Shown here: piece by piece, positions 21,206 to 31,439 of the stretch
Position numbering within the stretch: the stretch's first letter is position 1
Layout of the letters: every line of letters starts with the position of its first letter
The notes under the pieces: model-generated
What the model saw: the letters and a program-made list of their open reading frames with translations, nothing else
Database searches by the model: none
What the model was told of the DNA's origin: nothing
Position numbers and translations under genes: made by a program
Assembly: GCA_954871525.1 (NCBI GenBank)
Contig: OX940864.1
Location: 19,214,001 to 19,278,000, forward strand
Length of the DNA stretch: 64,000 bases
Direction: 5' to 3'
Source of the DNA: Parietaria judaica
Lineage: Eukaryota; Streptophyta; Magnoliopsida; Rosales; Urticaceae

Positions 21206-22911
21206 ATGGCATACATTTTTCCGGAAAATTTATGGAGATTAGCCCAAGTGTGGTGCCCGTCTTCAAAAAGAACGGTGGAAATTGTCGACGCCTTGGTGGC
21301 AAATGATGCTATGAACCATGACGTTGAACGACGTTTCAGTTACTTGTTCCACACGTTTGACCCCCCGGCCCCTGGTGGTTTGATCCATCAAATCATGCTA
21401 CGCCGAGTTCCGGGCTATGGAGCCTCGGAAGAGCTATGGTTTAATTTTGGCGGCGTGATAAGAAAGTTCGGGCTCCGTGAGTTTTGTTCCGTAACCGGTC
21501 TTGCCTACGAAACGGAGTTTAGAGCCGAACCTAGGATACCTGTGAAAGGTGTGTCTAAGCTTGAAACTAGGACGTGGAACCAATTGTTTTCAGATTTTTT
21601 GACGGAAGACCTTTCCCCCTCTCTTAGATTCCTGCTCGGATTGTTTCTACTGATGGAGGGGGTGTTACTTGGCATGGATGGCCAAAGAACTTACCCGCCA
21701 ACATCGTATATTATTCGCCATCTAGAGGATTATTCGGCCAAACCTTGGGGTAACATAGGGTGGAACCAACTTTTGTCTTTTGTTCGAAACTTCGACTGGA
21801 GCAAGAAAGTAAAGAAAATGCAAAAATTGGGCAATACCGTATATCCGAATTACACTTTCCACGCATATCACCGTCCACTATTGCATTGGGCGCTTAGTAT
21901 ATTTTCGGATATCAACAATTTCAAGACGGCGAAATCATTCTTCAAGTCTCGCAATGTACGTTACTTTGTTCCCATTTTCTTGGTTGTTTATTTTGATTCG
22001 TTTTTAATTGCTAAATTTTTTCATAAATTATTTTGTTTGTAGATCCAAGTACTTGAGTTTACGGTCAAGGAAGTTGAGAAGTACAACTACGAAGAAGGAG
22101 ATAACCCACAGGAAGCAGACGGTCCGAAACAACCCGAGCACCACGAAGGTCCCGTTCCCAATTTGAAGGACCAGCTCGATGAACAAGCAAAGAAGATCGG
22201 TGAACAAGCCAAGAAGATCGATGAACAAGCAAAGAAACTCGTAGAAATGGTACAATTTGAACAATTTTTATATAGTTTTTAATCAGTTTTTAAACAGTTT
22301 TTATAAACAGACTTTACATTGTTACGTGCAGGAAAACATTCTACTAGAGGTTCGTGAGACTGTTCGATCGTTGATTTCTGGCCAAGTCAAGACTGAAAAA
22401 CCACAACAAACTTGCATCAATTTGGGCAGGCCGATTGGTGTGACTCGGAAGAGGGATTCCAGTGAATGTGAAGTTCCCGAAGAAGATCTGCCATCCCGGA
22501 AAAAGGCCACTCCACTTGCAAAGAGCCTGTAACCATTGTTTACGGCGATGGATGACGTATTGCCTACCCAAATACCGGGTTTTGACCTCGGTATCTGTTC
22601 CATTTTCCCGGCCAAGAGGGAGAGAAAGCCGAGCAAAATGTTGGAGGGTTACACAAACCCCGATACAGAGGAGCTAAAACAGCGCACAACGGTCGGTGTG
22701 GCAGTACCGAAAGTCGCGAAGGGGAAGGCAAAGGCGAAGAAGGATGGACGGGTTGAAATCGACAAAGCGGATCCGCGTTGGTGCAATTTTGACAAATGGA
22801 TGAAGGCTAGGCCGAACAAGAATAATAAGGAAGTGATGCTACTTACAAACATCCGAGTTGCCCGTAAATGGTTTCAAGAGTTGCTTTCACCTCTTTCGTG
22901 GCTAGATACAA
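21206..22911 (+). pseudogene. DUF1985-containing MULE protein, interrupted and lacking its Ulp1 protease part
   Basis: Exon 1 (21,206-21,955) encodes MAYIFPENLWRLAQVW and a DUF1985-like region (HDVERRFSYLFHTFDPP, MLRRVPG, WFNFGGVIRKFGLREFCSVTGL, LFLLMEGVLLG). Exon 2 (22,043-22,249) ends in a tandem coiled-coil unit DEQAKKI-GEQAKKI-DEQAKKL. Exon 3 starts at 22,332 and hits an in-frame TAA at 22,530, then stays open in the same frame through PGFDLGICSIFPAKRERKPSK and ARKWFQELLSPLSWLDTM to about 22,911, where homology breaks. In plant elements of this class a C48 (Ulp1-like) cysteine protease normally follows that point. The stop and the missing protease mark a broken gene, unless an undetected intron removes the stop. 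The host role of these proteins is not established. Confidence 0.8.
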
Positions 22912-23475
22912 TGGTACGATTTGACTTGCTTTCACTTGGGGTGCATGTTGCCGACTTTGAGACATCCAATCCCTCCATACTTGTAGGCAATTCGAGGTTA
23001 ACATCGTCCACATCTAAATCCACGGCATGGTTTTCTTCTTCTACCAAACTCTCAAGGCGGTCGGCGGATTGTGGAATCTTGATATTAGCACTCCCACGGG
23101 AACTACCAACAAGTGGACTCTCCAATTTTTTATCAACTTCACAAAACATCGTCGGCAAGATATCAATGCTTTTAGTACCGTGTTTCACATACAATATACC
23201 GTTGCTTAAGTGGACCGTCTTCATTATTGTGCACTTCGAACTCAATGTGACCGGTGGAGCTCCAACAATTTCGGATGCTAATTCAAACTTCAAATCGAAG
23301 ACCGTTGGATCAATCCAAAGTTCCTTGTTGTACAACAAATCGCAAAACTCTTCGTAAGTTATATTCTCGTTTGCGGGAAAACAATGCCCTTTACCCCCAC
23401 GGTACACCCAAGAGGACCCGTCTACAACCCACTCACCACCGTATTGCAAGTAAATATTCATTGCTACAAATAACA
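22912..23475 (-). pseudogene. N-terminal fragment of a MuDR-type transposase
   Basis: Read on the minus strand, the frame contains MNIYLQYGGEWVVDGSSWVY, then RGGKGHCFPANENITYEEF, LLYNKELWIDPTVFDLKFEL and an acidic stretch (DLDVDDVNLELP). This is the conserved amino-terminal region of plant MuDR transposases (start probably at the Met of MNIYLQ, just after a TTGTAG splice acceptor). Neither the DDE catalytic domain nor the SWIM zinc finger follows: the frame runs into the tail of the oppositely oriented DUF1985 gene near 22,911. It is therefore a remnant left by an internal deletion. Confidence 0.8.
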
Positions 23476-24222
23476 AATACAAGCATAATCAGATTCCGTG
23501 GGATTTTGTGTGAATTAACCCAAATTTTCTAATAGAGGCATATTCACAAACAGTTTGTGTGCATTCAAAGTAGACAATTTTGTAACAAAAAATTGCTACA
23601 AACATTGTTTCCTACCAACAATTCGACAGCATATTGCAAACCAGAACGATTATCCGGGAATAGGACGACGTTAAAAGATCGTTATTTTGTAAACCTAAAT
23701 CGGAAAAAAACACGAGATCACACCTTGGTTTCCGAAATTGCCAAAGGAGGCGAGTAGGAAGCTGGCCGTGGGTCGGAGGCGAGGCCGGAGCGCGGACCTG
23801 TGACGAACGAACAAGGGAGCTGGGTTTCACCTCCACTTTCCGAAGGCACAGACGGAGGTGAGGGCTTGACGCAGGAGGTTCACCTGGGTTTCCGGTGAGC
23901 AGAAACGAAGCCACAGACGGAGGCGATTTTGGCCTGAAACGAAGGCAGAGGGAAAAGGGGAGGGAGAAGGTGCTTCATCGCCAAGATTTTGCCCGAAATC
24001 TTTTTATTTTTTTCTTTTCTTCGAGATGGTGGCTGAGGGCGGGGGCGAAATGGGGAGGTCTTTCTTGTTTTTGAAATTGATTTATTTTTTTCTTTTTTTT
24101 GGTTGGGTTAAGTTAACTCAGGTTAGGGCAAAATCTGATTTGGGGCATATATTTGTAATTTAACAAAATAGGGTACTTTTCCGAAAATACATGTTCAACC
24201 GGGCACACAAATTGAAGTTTCG

Positions 24223-24223
<1 letters not shown>

Positions 24224-24317
<94 letters not shown>
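24224..24317. repeat. (TA)n microsatellite between two TIR elements
   Basis: About 94 bp of pure AT/TA dinucleotide directly separates the right end of the 3.8-kb MULE from the left end of the foldback element. Confidence 0.95.
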
Positions 24318-24321
<4 letters not shown>

Positions 24322-24614
24322 TAATGACGGCGAAAATACTCAAATTTTGGTCAAAGAACCCCTCGTGTATCCAAAGTCGAAAAGTGGTGGTAAAAGTACC
24401 CAAAGTACATTTTGGGGCGTTGGCCAGTTTTTTCCGTGCCGTCCATGCGGCCATTAGCCTCTTTCCACGTGGCACGCCACGTGGTCGTTGACTGCCACGT
24501 CATCAAAACTTTGGGTATTTATATCGTGATAAACCAAAGTTTGGGTATTTATGCCGTGATAAACCATTTTTTATATTTTTTTCGGTTGCCGACATCATCT
24601 AAATAAGGTTAAAA

Positions 24615-25185
24615 TCAAGATTCTAAATATCGATATCGTTTTGCACTCTCCAATTTATGGATATATCGCTTGCCGACGGTCATGCCGATGGATAAATCCG
24701 AAGAAAAAGATATATCGCTTGCCGAGAATATCGCATAATTTCGCGGATATATCGCATGCCGATCAAAATATCGACGGATATTTCTGAAAATATTTTTAGT
24801 ATCTCAATCATATTTTTATATAGTTTCTAAATTACCAATTTAATAAATATGACACATAGTTATAGCCTAAAAAACACTCATAAATCATAATATAACACAA
24901 ACATATAACATAAAAGTCATACCTCGTAACATAATATCGACATAACATAAAATAAGCTAGGCATTGTAATAAAGTCATAGAGTACAAACATATATATGAA
25001 GCACGATTTTAAATGCCGATATCGATGTCGTTTCGCACTCTCTATTTTACGGATATATCGACACTTGCCGACAGATAAATGTGAATAAATGGATATATCG
25101 ATTTTCTACGAATATCATATCGCACTTCTCATTTGCTGGGCATGTCGTGGATATATCGAGGACATATCTGGATATTTACAACCAT
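24615..25185. mobile_element. 571-bp nested insertion with 8-bp TSD
   Basis: Flanked by identical GGTTAAAA at 24,607-24,614 and 25,186-25,193; the opposite arm of the foldback element carries a single AACC-TTAA site at this point, showing the pre-insertion state. The insert contains two diverged inward copies of a GATATATCG-rich block (near 24,640-24,780 and 25,010-25,165). Its ends (CTAAATATCGATAT and, reversed, GTAAATATCCAGATAT) are weakly inverted. The 8-bp TSD suggests a hAT-type MITE. Confidence 0.75.
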
Positions 25186-25200
25186 GGTTAAAATATTATA

Positions 25201-25271
25201 GCTTTTGTAGGACTCGAACCCATCACGTTCCCCCTCATAAAAAGATAACATAACCACTAAACCACATTCAC
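25201..25271 (-). other. tRNA-like segment in left foldback arm
   Basis: The minus strand reads GTGGTTTAGTGGTTATG (A-box-like) and 35-40 bp later GGGTTCGAGTCC (a near-perfect Pol III B box). No cloverleaf could be completed, so it is a tRNA-derived relic and not a functional tRNA gene. The mirrored, more diverged copy is at 25,977-26,045 on the plus strand. Confidence 0.55.
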
Positions 25272-25976
25272 TTCACGTTATATCTTGACAAAAATAAGAA
25301 TATAAATAGAAACTTTTTGATAAGTGACATAGAAATAGAAACATATTTATTTTTCGCACCAGGTTCGGGTTAACTTATTTGGAACGGGGGTGAGTTGACT
25401 TTTTTGAACCGGGGTCGAGTTGACTTTTTATAGAATAGGGTCGGGTTGAATTTTTGGACAGTGGTCAAGTTGAATTTTTCGTACCGGATTCATGTTGACT
25501 TTGTCGGTACGGGTTCGTGTTGATTTTTTCATAACCGGGTGGAGTTAACTTTTTGAAACGAGGTCGAGTTGACTTTTTTTGGAACGGGGCCAGTTGGACT
25601 TTTTATTATTAAGTGGCAACCCGATCCTAAAAATTCAACTCATAAAAAAATTCGATTCGACCCCATATCAATAAAGTCAACTTGACCCGATTCCTAAAAG
25701 TCAACCCGAACCTGTACCAAAAAAGTCAACCTGAATCCGGTAAAAAAAAAAATTCAACCCGACCAAAGTTTGAAAAAGTCAACATGGATCTAAAAAAGTC
25801 AACCTGACCCCGTTCCAAAAAACTCAACTTGATCCTGGTCCGAAAAGGTCAAACTAACCCCGTTCCTAATAAGTCAACCCGAACCCGGTGCGAAAAAACA
25901 TATGTTTCTATTACTATGTCACTTATTAATAAGTTTCTATTTATATTCTTATTTTTGTCAAGATATAACGTGAGGT

Positions 25977-26045
25977 GAATGTGTTTTAGTGGTTATGTTG
26001 CTCTTATATGTGAGAGGAGTTGATGGGTTTGAGTCCTACCAAAGC
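25977..26045 (+). other. tRNA-like segment in right foldback arm
   Basis: GTGTTTTAGTGGTTATG followed by GGGTTTGAGTCC, the mirror image of 25,201-25,271; the B box here carries a C-to-T change (GGTTTGAGTCC). Confidence 0.5.
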
Positions 26046-26367
26046 CATAATGTTTTAACCTTTATTTAGATGATGTCAGCAACCCAAATTTTTTTATTTA
26101 TTTTTAAATAGTTTATCACGGCATAAATACCCAAACTTTGGTTTATCACGGCATAAATACCCAAACTTTGGATGACATGGCAGTCAACGACCACGTGCGT
26201 GCCATGTGGAAAGAGGCTAACGGCCACGTGGACTCACCGTTAGTGGATGGACGGGAAAAACTAGTCAACGCCCCAAAACGTACATTGGGTAATTTTGCCA
26301 CCACTTTTCGACTTTGGGTACACGAGGAGGTCTTTGACCAAAGTTTAAGTATTTTTGCCGTCATTAA

Positions 26368-26369
<2 letters not shown>

Positions 26370-26398
<29 letters not shown>
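26370..26398. repeat. (TA)n microsatellite at right edge of the foldback element
   Basis: Short TA dinucleotide run immediately outside the right terminus. Confidence 0.9.
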
Positions 26399-26402
<4 letters not shown>

Positions 26403-26648
26403 CTCGATAATTGTACGTTTTAATTTTAAAATTCAAACTCCATTTTTTCTGTATATTCGATCCGTGCAGTATAGAAGAAAAATTCTCCCAAACTGATTCA
26501 TTGTGTTATTATCATCGGATAATCATTTTATGCGTGAATATCCTATTTCGCTTCTCACAATATCCTAATTTTGCAATTATAAAACTGACTAATGTATTAG
26601 TTTTTAGGTTATAATATTGATTTGTTATGTTTTAGGTTTTACTGTTAA

Positions 26649-27545
26649 CTAGTGGACGGCACCGCGCTTCGCGCGGTGACGATACAATATTTTAGATAAT
26701 TTAGATGATTTTTTTTTCACAATTTTTTTTAGATTGTATTTTAATCCGAAGATCAACATTCACGCCGAATATAAAAAGCTCAAACTTTTTTGTTGATATT
26801 ATTCTCGGGCTTATTATTAAATATAAACATGGTAAAAATCTACATAAATAATAACAACAATTAAATATATAGAAAATACTACTAAAAGCTCTATTGATTA
26901 TGTGCAATGGCAAGAAAATATTTTTGTGAATTTGAATGTATTTTAATTAGAAGATTAGAAGACCAACATTCAGGTCAAATATACCTCGAAGTTTTTGCTG
27001 ATATTATTCTCCCTTGTATTATTGAATATAAACATAGTAAAAACCTACATTAATAATAACAACAATTAAATATGTAGAAAACCTAATAAAATCTATATTT
27101 TATATGCACGGTGGCGAGAAGATATGTTTTTGAATTTGAACGTATTTTAATAGAAGACCAATATCCACGCCGAATAAAAAAAAAGTCAATTTTTTTTTAT
27201 ATTATTCTCATTTTTATTGTTAAATATAAACATGGTGAAAACCTACATTAGTAATAACAACAATTAAATATATAGAAAATCCTAATAAAAACTCTATTGT
27301 TTATCCGCAATGGCGAGGAAATATGTTTGTGAACTTGAATGTATTTTATTCGGAAGACCATAATCGACGCCGATTATAAAAAGCTCGAATTTTCTGTTAA
27401 TATTATTCTCACTTTTATTATTGAATATAAACATGGTAAATCCCTGCATTAATAACAACAATTGAATATGTATATAGAGAATCCTAAAAAAAAAAAACCT
27501 TATTATTTATGCGGGGTGGCGAGAGAATATGTTAGTAAATTTGAA
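26649..27545 (-). mobile_element. Helitron-like 3' terminus followed by ~200-bp tandem repeats
   Basis: On the minus strand the sequence ends CCGCGCGAAGCGCGG-TGCCGTCCA-CTAG followed by T: a GC hairpin about ten bases from CTAG with a T after it, which is how Helitrons end. The body would lie to the right. From about 26,737 to 27,542 four diverged copies of a unit of about 200 bp follow, each with GTATTTTA-T--GAAGA, GATATTATTCTC, TAAACATGGTAAA and AATAACAACAATTAAATAT. The 5' TC end was not located and no Rep/helicase gene is present, so it is non-autonomous or partial. A similar terminus is seen at 42,853. Confidence 0.55.
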
Positions 27546-28400
27546 TGAAAAAATCTTGTCCATTTATTATTTAGATTGTAATTTGAATTAACTATTAGTT
27601 AATTCACTCTCCATTTTTGTAGATATGGTATATATACACATAATTGTTCTTTGTAAATTGCATGCACGCTCATGTGAAGGTCCTTACAAAGTACTTTTGA
27701 AATCCATATTAGTCTATTATTAGATGTTGAAATCTGTTTATGTAATTTTTTAACAATATCTTATTCCCTATGCCTTTTATAATCAATATTTTAGCAGTTA
27801 TAGGTTTTCAAATAAAAATTATTATATAGTTTTCACCAAAACAAAAAAAAGGCAATTTTTTTTTTTTTTTTTGCATTAACAGACAATTTGCTCAGTATTT
27901 TGGTTTTAATCCACTTCGCTTGGTTTTATTAACTTAAAAATGTAGGAAATTTAATTAGAGTGCAAAATTAATTAGTAACATGGTAATTAATAAGATACAT
28001 AAATCCTCACAAACAAAGAAAGCAGATATTTACTTGTAATACTCTACCAAGGATAGTCATAACATGCTTGTTAATTAGCTTTGTTACTTTTACCATTTGT
28101 TGTTTCCGATATCCACATTCACTATACTTAACTTATTTTTAAATTTATTAATAGAAAAAAATTATATTAGCATTTTCTTCTGTTCTAATCAAATCATTGA
28201 TTAACTCTTATGTGAATCATGGTCAATGGTTATGAAATACCTCTTATTATGTAGAATCTATTTAAGTCATCGAAATAAAGATTCATTTTGCATTAATAGA
28301 CTTGTTGTCACTTGTCATAATCGAGTTATCAATTAACAATTATTAGTAGCCTTGGTATCTAAATTTATTTAGTTTTATGAATTAAAATAAAAAATAAGAT
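27546..28400. other. AT-rich, nothing recognised
   Basis: No open frame, RNA gene or defined element seen between the tandem repeats and the hAT-type element. This may still be Helitron interior. Confidence 0.4.
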
Positions 28401-28408
28401 ATTTAGAC

Positions 28409-29805
28409 TAGGGCTGAAACCGGGTGTAAAACCCGGTTTTTTTTAAAACCCGGAAACCGAACCCGGATTTCCGGGTTTTCAATTTTAAAACCCGAAACCG
28501 GATTTTAAAATTGAAAACCCGGAAATCCGGGTTCGGGTTATTACCCGGTTTTGGTTTTAAAACCCGGATTTAAAACCCGAACCCGGATTTTAATCGGGTT
28601 CGGGTTTTAAATTCGGTTCCGGGTTTTAACCCGGATTTTAACCCGAATAATAATATTTAAAAAAAATTGAAATTACACATAAAAACTGGTTCAAATAACA
28701 CCAGGAACTCCAAATAAAACATAGCAACAAAACAAAGAAAAAAAAACATAGCAACACAGGAAGTCCAAAATCTGGTCTAACACAGCAGGACAAAATCTGG
28801 TCCAACACAGCAACACAAGACCAACAAAACATAGCAACAATAGGTCTAAACTAGTCCTAATAACATAGGAAAAAAAAACAAGTCTTCAAGTCTTCAAGCA
28901 TCCTCTATAAACACAATAACACAGAGAAAAATATTAGATCATAAACCCTAAATCATTCAATAACAATGAATCAGTAACCTTAAATCCTTCAGTAACCCAA
29001 AATCCTTCAATAACAATGAATCAGTAACCCTAAATCCTTCAGTAACCCAAACCCGGATCGATGACGTTGACCAGAGCATAATCGAGTAACCCTAAATCCT
29101 TCAGTAACCCTAAATCCTTCAATAACAATGAATCAGTAACCCAAACCCGAATCGATGACGCTGACCAGAGCAAAATCGAGTACCTGAAATCGTCGAGGAG
29201 GTGCTGACCAGAATCGATGACTCTGACCAGAGCAGAATCGAGAGACGTTGAGCAGAGCAGCGACAGCGTGAGGCACTGAGCGGAGGCGAGACGTCGAGAC
29301 GGCGCGACGGCGAGTGGAGGAGAGAGAGGGAGAAAGGGGCGAGAGTAAGAAACGGCGCAAGTGAGAGGAGAGAGAGGCCGAGAGGGAGTCGAATGAAAAA
29401 GAGGATTAAACCCTAATAATACAATACAATACAATATACATGTCGTTTTTCAACTGAATATAATTTTTTGTCGTTTTGAATGAGCTGCCTGCTGCCATAA
29501 TACAATTACAATACACTGTATTGAATACAAACTCTTAATTTGAAAAATTATAAATATAAATTAAATATTTAATTAAAAAACCGGGTTTTAGTAACCTACT
29601 AACCGGGTTCTGGGTTTTATAACTCAAAACCCAGAACCGGTTTATTCCGGTTGCGGGTTTTAAAAAATTCGGTTTTAGTTTTTTTAAATCAGAACCGGTT
29701 TATTCCGGTTGCGGGTTTTAAAAAATTCGGTTTTGGTTTTTTTAAATCGGTTTCGGTCCGGTTTCGGTTTAAAACCCGCATTTTCGGGTTTTATGCACAG
29801 CCCTA
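28409..29805. mobile_element. 1.4-kb non-autonomous hAT-type element
   Basis: Terminal inverted repeats TAGGGCTG and CAGCCCTA are flanked by a perfect 8-bp TSD ATTTAGAC (28,401-28,408 and 29,806-29,813), the hallmark of hAT elements. The subterminal regions (28,420-28,640 and 29,578-29,785) are dense arrays of AAACCCGG/CCGGGTTTT words in both orientations, probably transposase-binding repeats. The centre holds tandem CAGTAACCCTAAATCCTTCA units (28,950-29,150) and a GA-rich block. Short minus-strand frames at 29,039-29,434 resemble no known protein. No transposase domain. Confidence 0.9.
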
Positions 29806-29813
29806 ATTTAGAC

Positions 29814-31030
29814 ACAATATAAACAATAAAAATATATTGTAATTTGCAAATACATAATTGCAACTTTATTAAAGTACACACGCATAAAAACTCCCTTGCC
29901 TAATATAGATATTTCTAATGCTCTCAAGTTTTCTTATTTGACTTCTCTTTGCACATATGAATATTTCAAAAAGTTCAAGCACTACGATATTGTTTTGAGG
30001 CGCGTACTGTCAGACTTTTTTACATTTCCTGGACGTCACTACGAAATGCTCAATCAAATTCATTTTCTATAATAATTATTTACATAATATTTTTTTTAAA
30101 TGTCAGATTTGCATGTATATATGTATATATATAAAGGAACCCTTTTACTTGCCGAGAAAGAGGGATCATATATATGCTCACCAACTTTCGACTGAAAAAA
30201 TGCTACCGGAAAAAGAATCACAAATAATCACAGTGAAGAAACGATAGATAACTGAAAGATAAAGAAAACTAAACATGAAATGCTACTTGTAAATATACAA
30301 ATTATATATCATGTTCACGAATAACATGGGATATGTGAAGAATAAACGGTAGATGTCATATGTCATGGCAGCCATGGTTAAGTTAAAATACACAAGCTAC
30401 ATATAGTTATTTTCTTTTTCTCATTATTGTTCTTATGTTCTTAGTTGTTTGTTAATCATTTTATTATTTTCCTAAATTTCTTGAATTGATTTTTGTGCTC
30501 ATTAATTTCATAAAATAAGAGACTAACACAAATCATTTGCACATATAATAAGGGAAAACATATAAATAGTGTAATTAAGGACTGAAAAATAAAACTACAC
30601 ACTTTTAGACATTGCATGTGCAGATCCAAAATCACAAAGTTGTGACCAATAAAACAGCTCCAAAGTTATCTAAAAAACCCAATACTGATAGAAATGTCAA
30701 TATAAACTTAAATAATTTGAATATCTAACTAAGCTAATTTTGTTGTGAATAAAAAAGAAAGAAAAGAAATACGAATTAAAAAGAAAACAAAAAGTATATA
30801 AACTCACTTAAAAGTTACAACCTTAATAATAGATCCGCAATGAAACTATTTTGAAATTAATCTCCAGCCTTAATAACAAAGAAAGTAAAAACCAGAAAAC
30901 ATAAGAAGATATAATTTCAATTCCAAAATTGTACCTACGGTTTTAGAAAGAGAGAAAAAAAAAAAAAAAAACCAAAACCAGCCAAGTCCCAAATTATCTT
31001 TTCCAAAGGTATATTAAAAAAGGAAAAAAA
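29814..31030. other. AT-rich intergenic, nothing recognised
   Basis: No gene or element with definable ends was found. Poly-A/T and TATATA tracts are common. Confidence 0.4.
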
Positions 31031-31039
31031 ACTCAAGAA

Positions 31040-31430
31040 AATTGTGTGAGGAGAGATATGCAGATACCATTAAAGAAGATAGCCAACAACGACGAAATGC
31101 TTCATCCGAGCCTCCTCCCGCTGCATATGAGTCTCGACTCACGGGTGCACTGGTGGAAGAGCCATTACAGGCAAAAAACAAAAGCATCGCTTCTTCGTGT
31201 TGCTTCTTCACTCTAGCTTTCGTTTTTTCAATAGTGAATTCTGACTTTGCAGATTAGCAACGATCTGCATTGGGTTTGCAATGCAATGTGCACGGAATGA
31301 TACAGAGTAGATCCGGTGCCGTAAAAAGCAGCGGCGATGGCATCGAACAAACTGCCGTTGTCGAAGGGGAAGACGCTGTTGACAATGTGCGCTTGCCATT
31401 AGTAAAGCCAATTATACAATGAACATTAAA
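31040..31430. other. Possible degenerate gene fragment
   Basis: Base composition is clearly less AT-rich than the flanks. The plus strand reads MQIPLKKIANNDEMLHPSLL and SLDSRVHWWKSHYRQKTKAS in one frame (from about 31,057); the minus strand contains VFPFDNGSLFDAIAAAFYG in an open frame at about 31,310-31,390. Neither is a family that I recognise, and stops surround both. It may be a captured or decayed exon. Confidence 0.3.
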
Positions 31431-31439
31431 TTTAAAATA

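Larger units (their letters stand above)
20457..24221. mobile_element. 3.8-kb rearranged Mutator-like element (DUF1985/KI-MULE type)
   Basis: The ends are inverted repeats: from GAAACTTCAATTTGTGTGCC at 20,457 and its reverse complement ending at 24,221, highly similar for about 140 bp (shared GTTGAACATGTATTTTCGGA, CCAAATCAGATTTTGCC, CTGAGTTAACTTAACCCAAC), with further similarity in the CTCAGCCACCATCTCGAAG region near 20,715 and 24,025. Inside are a plus-strand DUF1985-type gene and, facing it, the N-terminal part of a MuDR-like transposase gene. No transposase catalytic domain is present, so the element is non-autonomous. Both flanks are TA microsatellites, which hides any 9-bp TSD. Confidence 0.88.
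24319..26369. mobile_element. 2-kb foldback element with tRNA-like arms
   Basis: GGTTAATGACGGC at 24,319 is mirrored by GCCGTCATTAACC ending at 26,369. The outer arms (about 24,319-24,614 and 26,065-26,369) share the CCAAAGT-GAAAAGTGGTGG and CCACGTGG blocks. Once the nested insertion at 24,615-25,185 is removed, the arms continue inward (25,194-25,610 and 25,620-26,064) almost to the centre, so the whole element is one long inverted repeat. The inner arms are a degenerate array of GTCGAGTTGACTTTTT-type units on the left and AAAAAGTCAACC-type units on the right. No coding capacity. Both flanks are TA repeats. Confidence 0.88.

Noticed and set aside
22028..22264. Minus-strand frame with LFTDLLCLFIEL repeats
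   Set aside because: Antisense of the DEQAKKI coiled-coil repeat in exon 2 of the DUF1985 gene.
24113..24475. IYIYIYIY frames on both strands
   Set aside because: Translation of the TA microsatellite between two transposons.
25201..25271. Functional tRNA gene
   Set aside because: A and B boxes are present but acceptor and anticodon stems do not pair; it is part of an inverted-repeat transposon.
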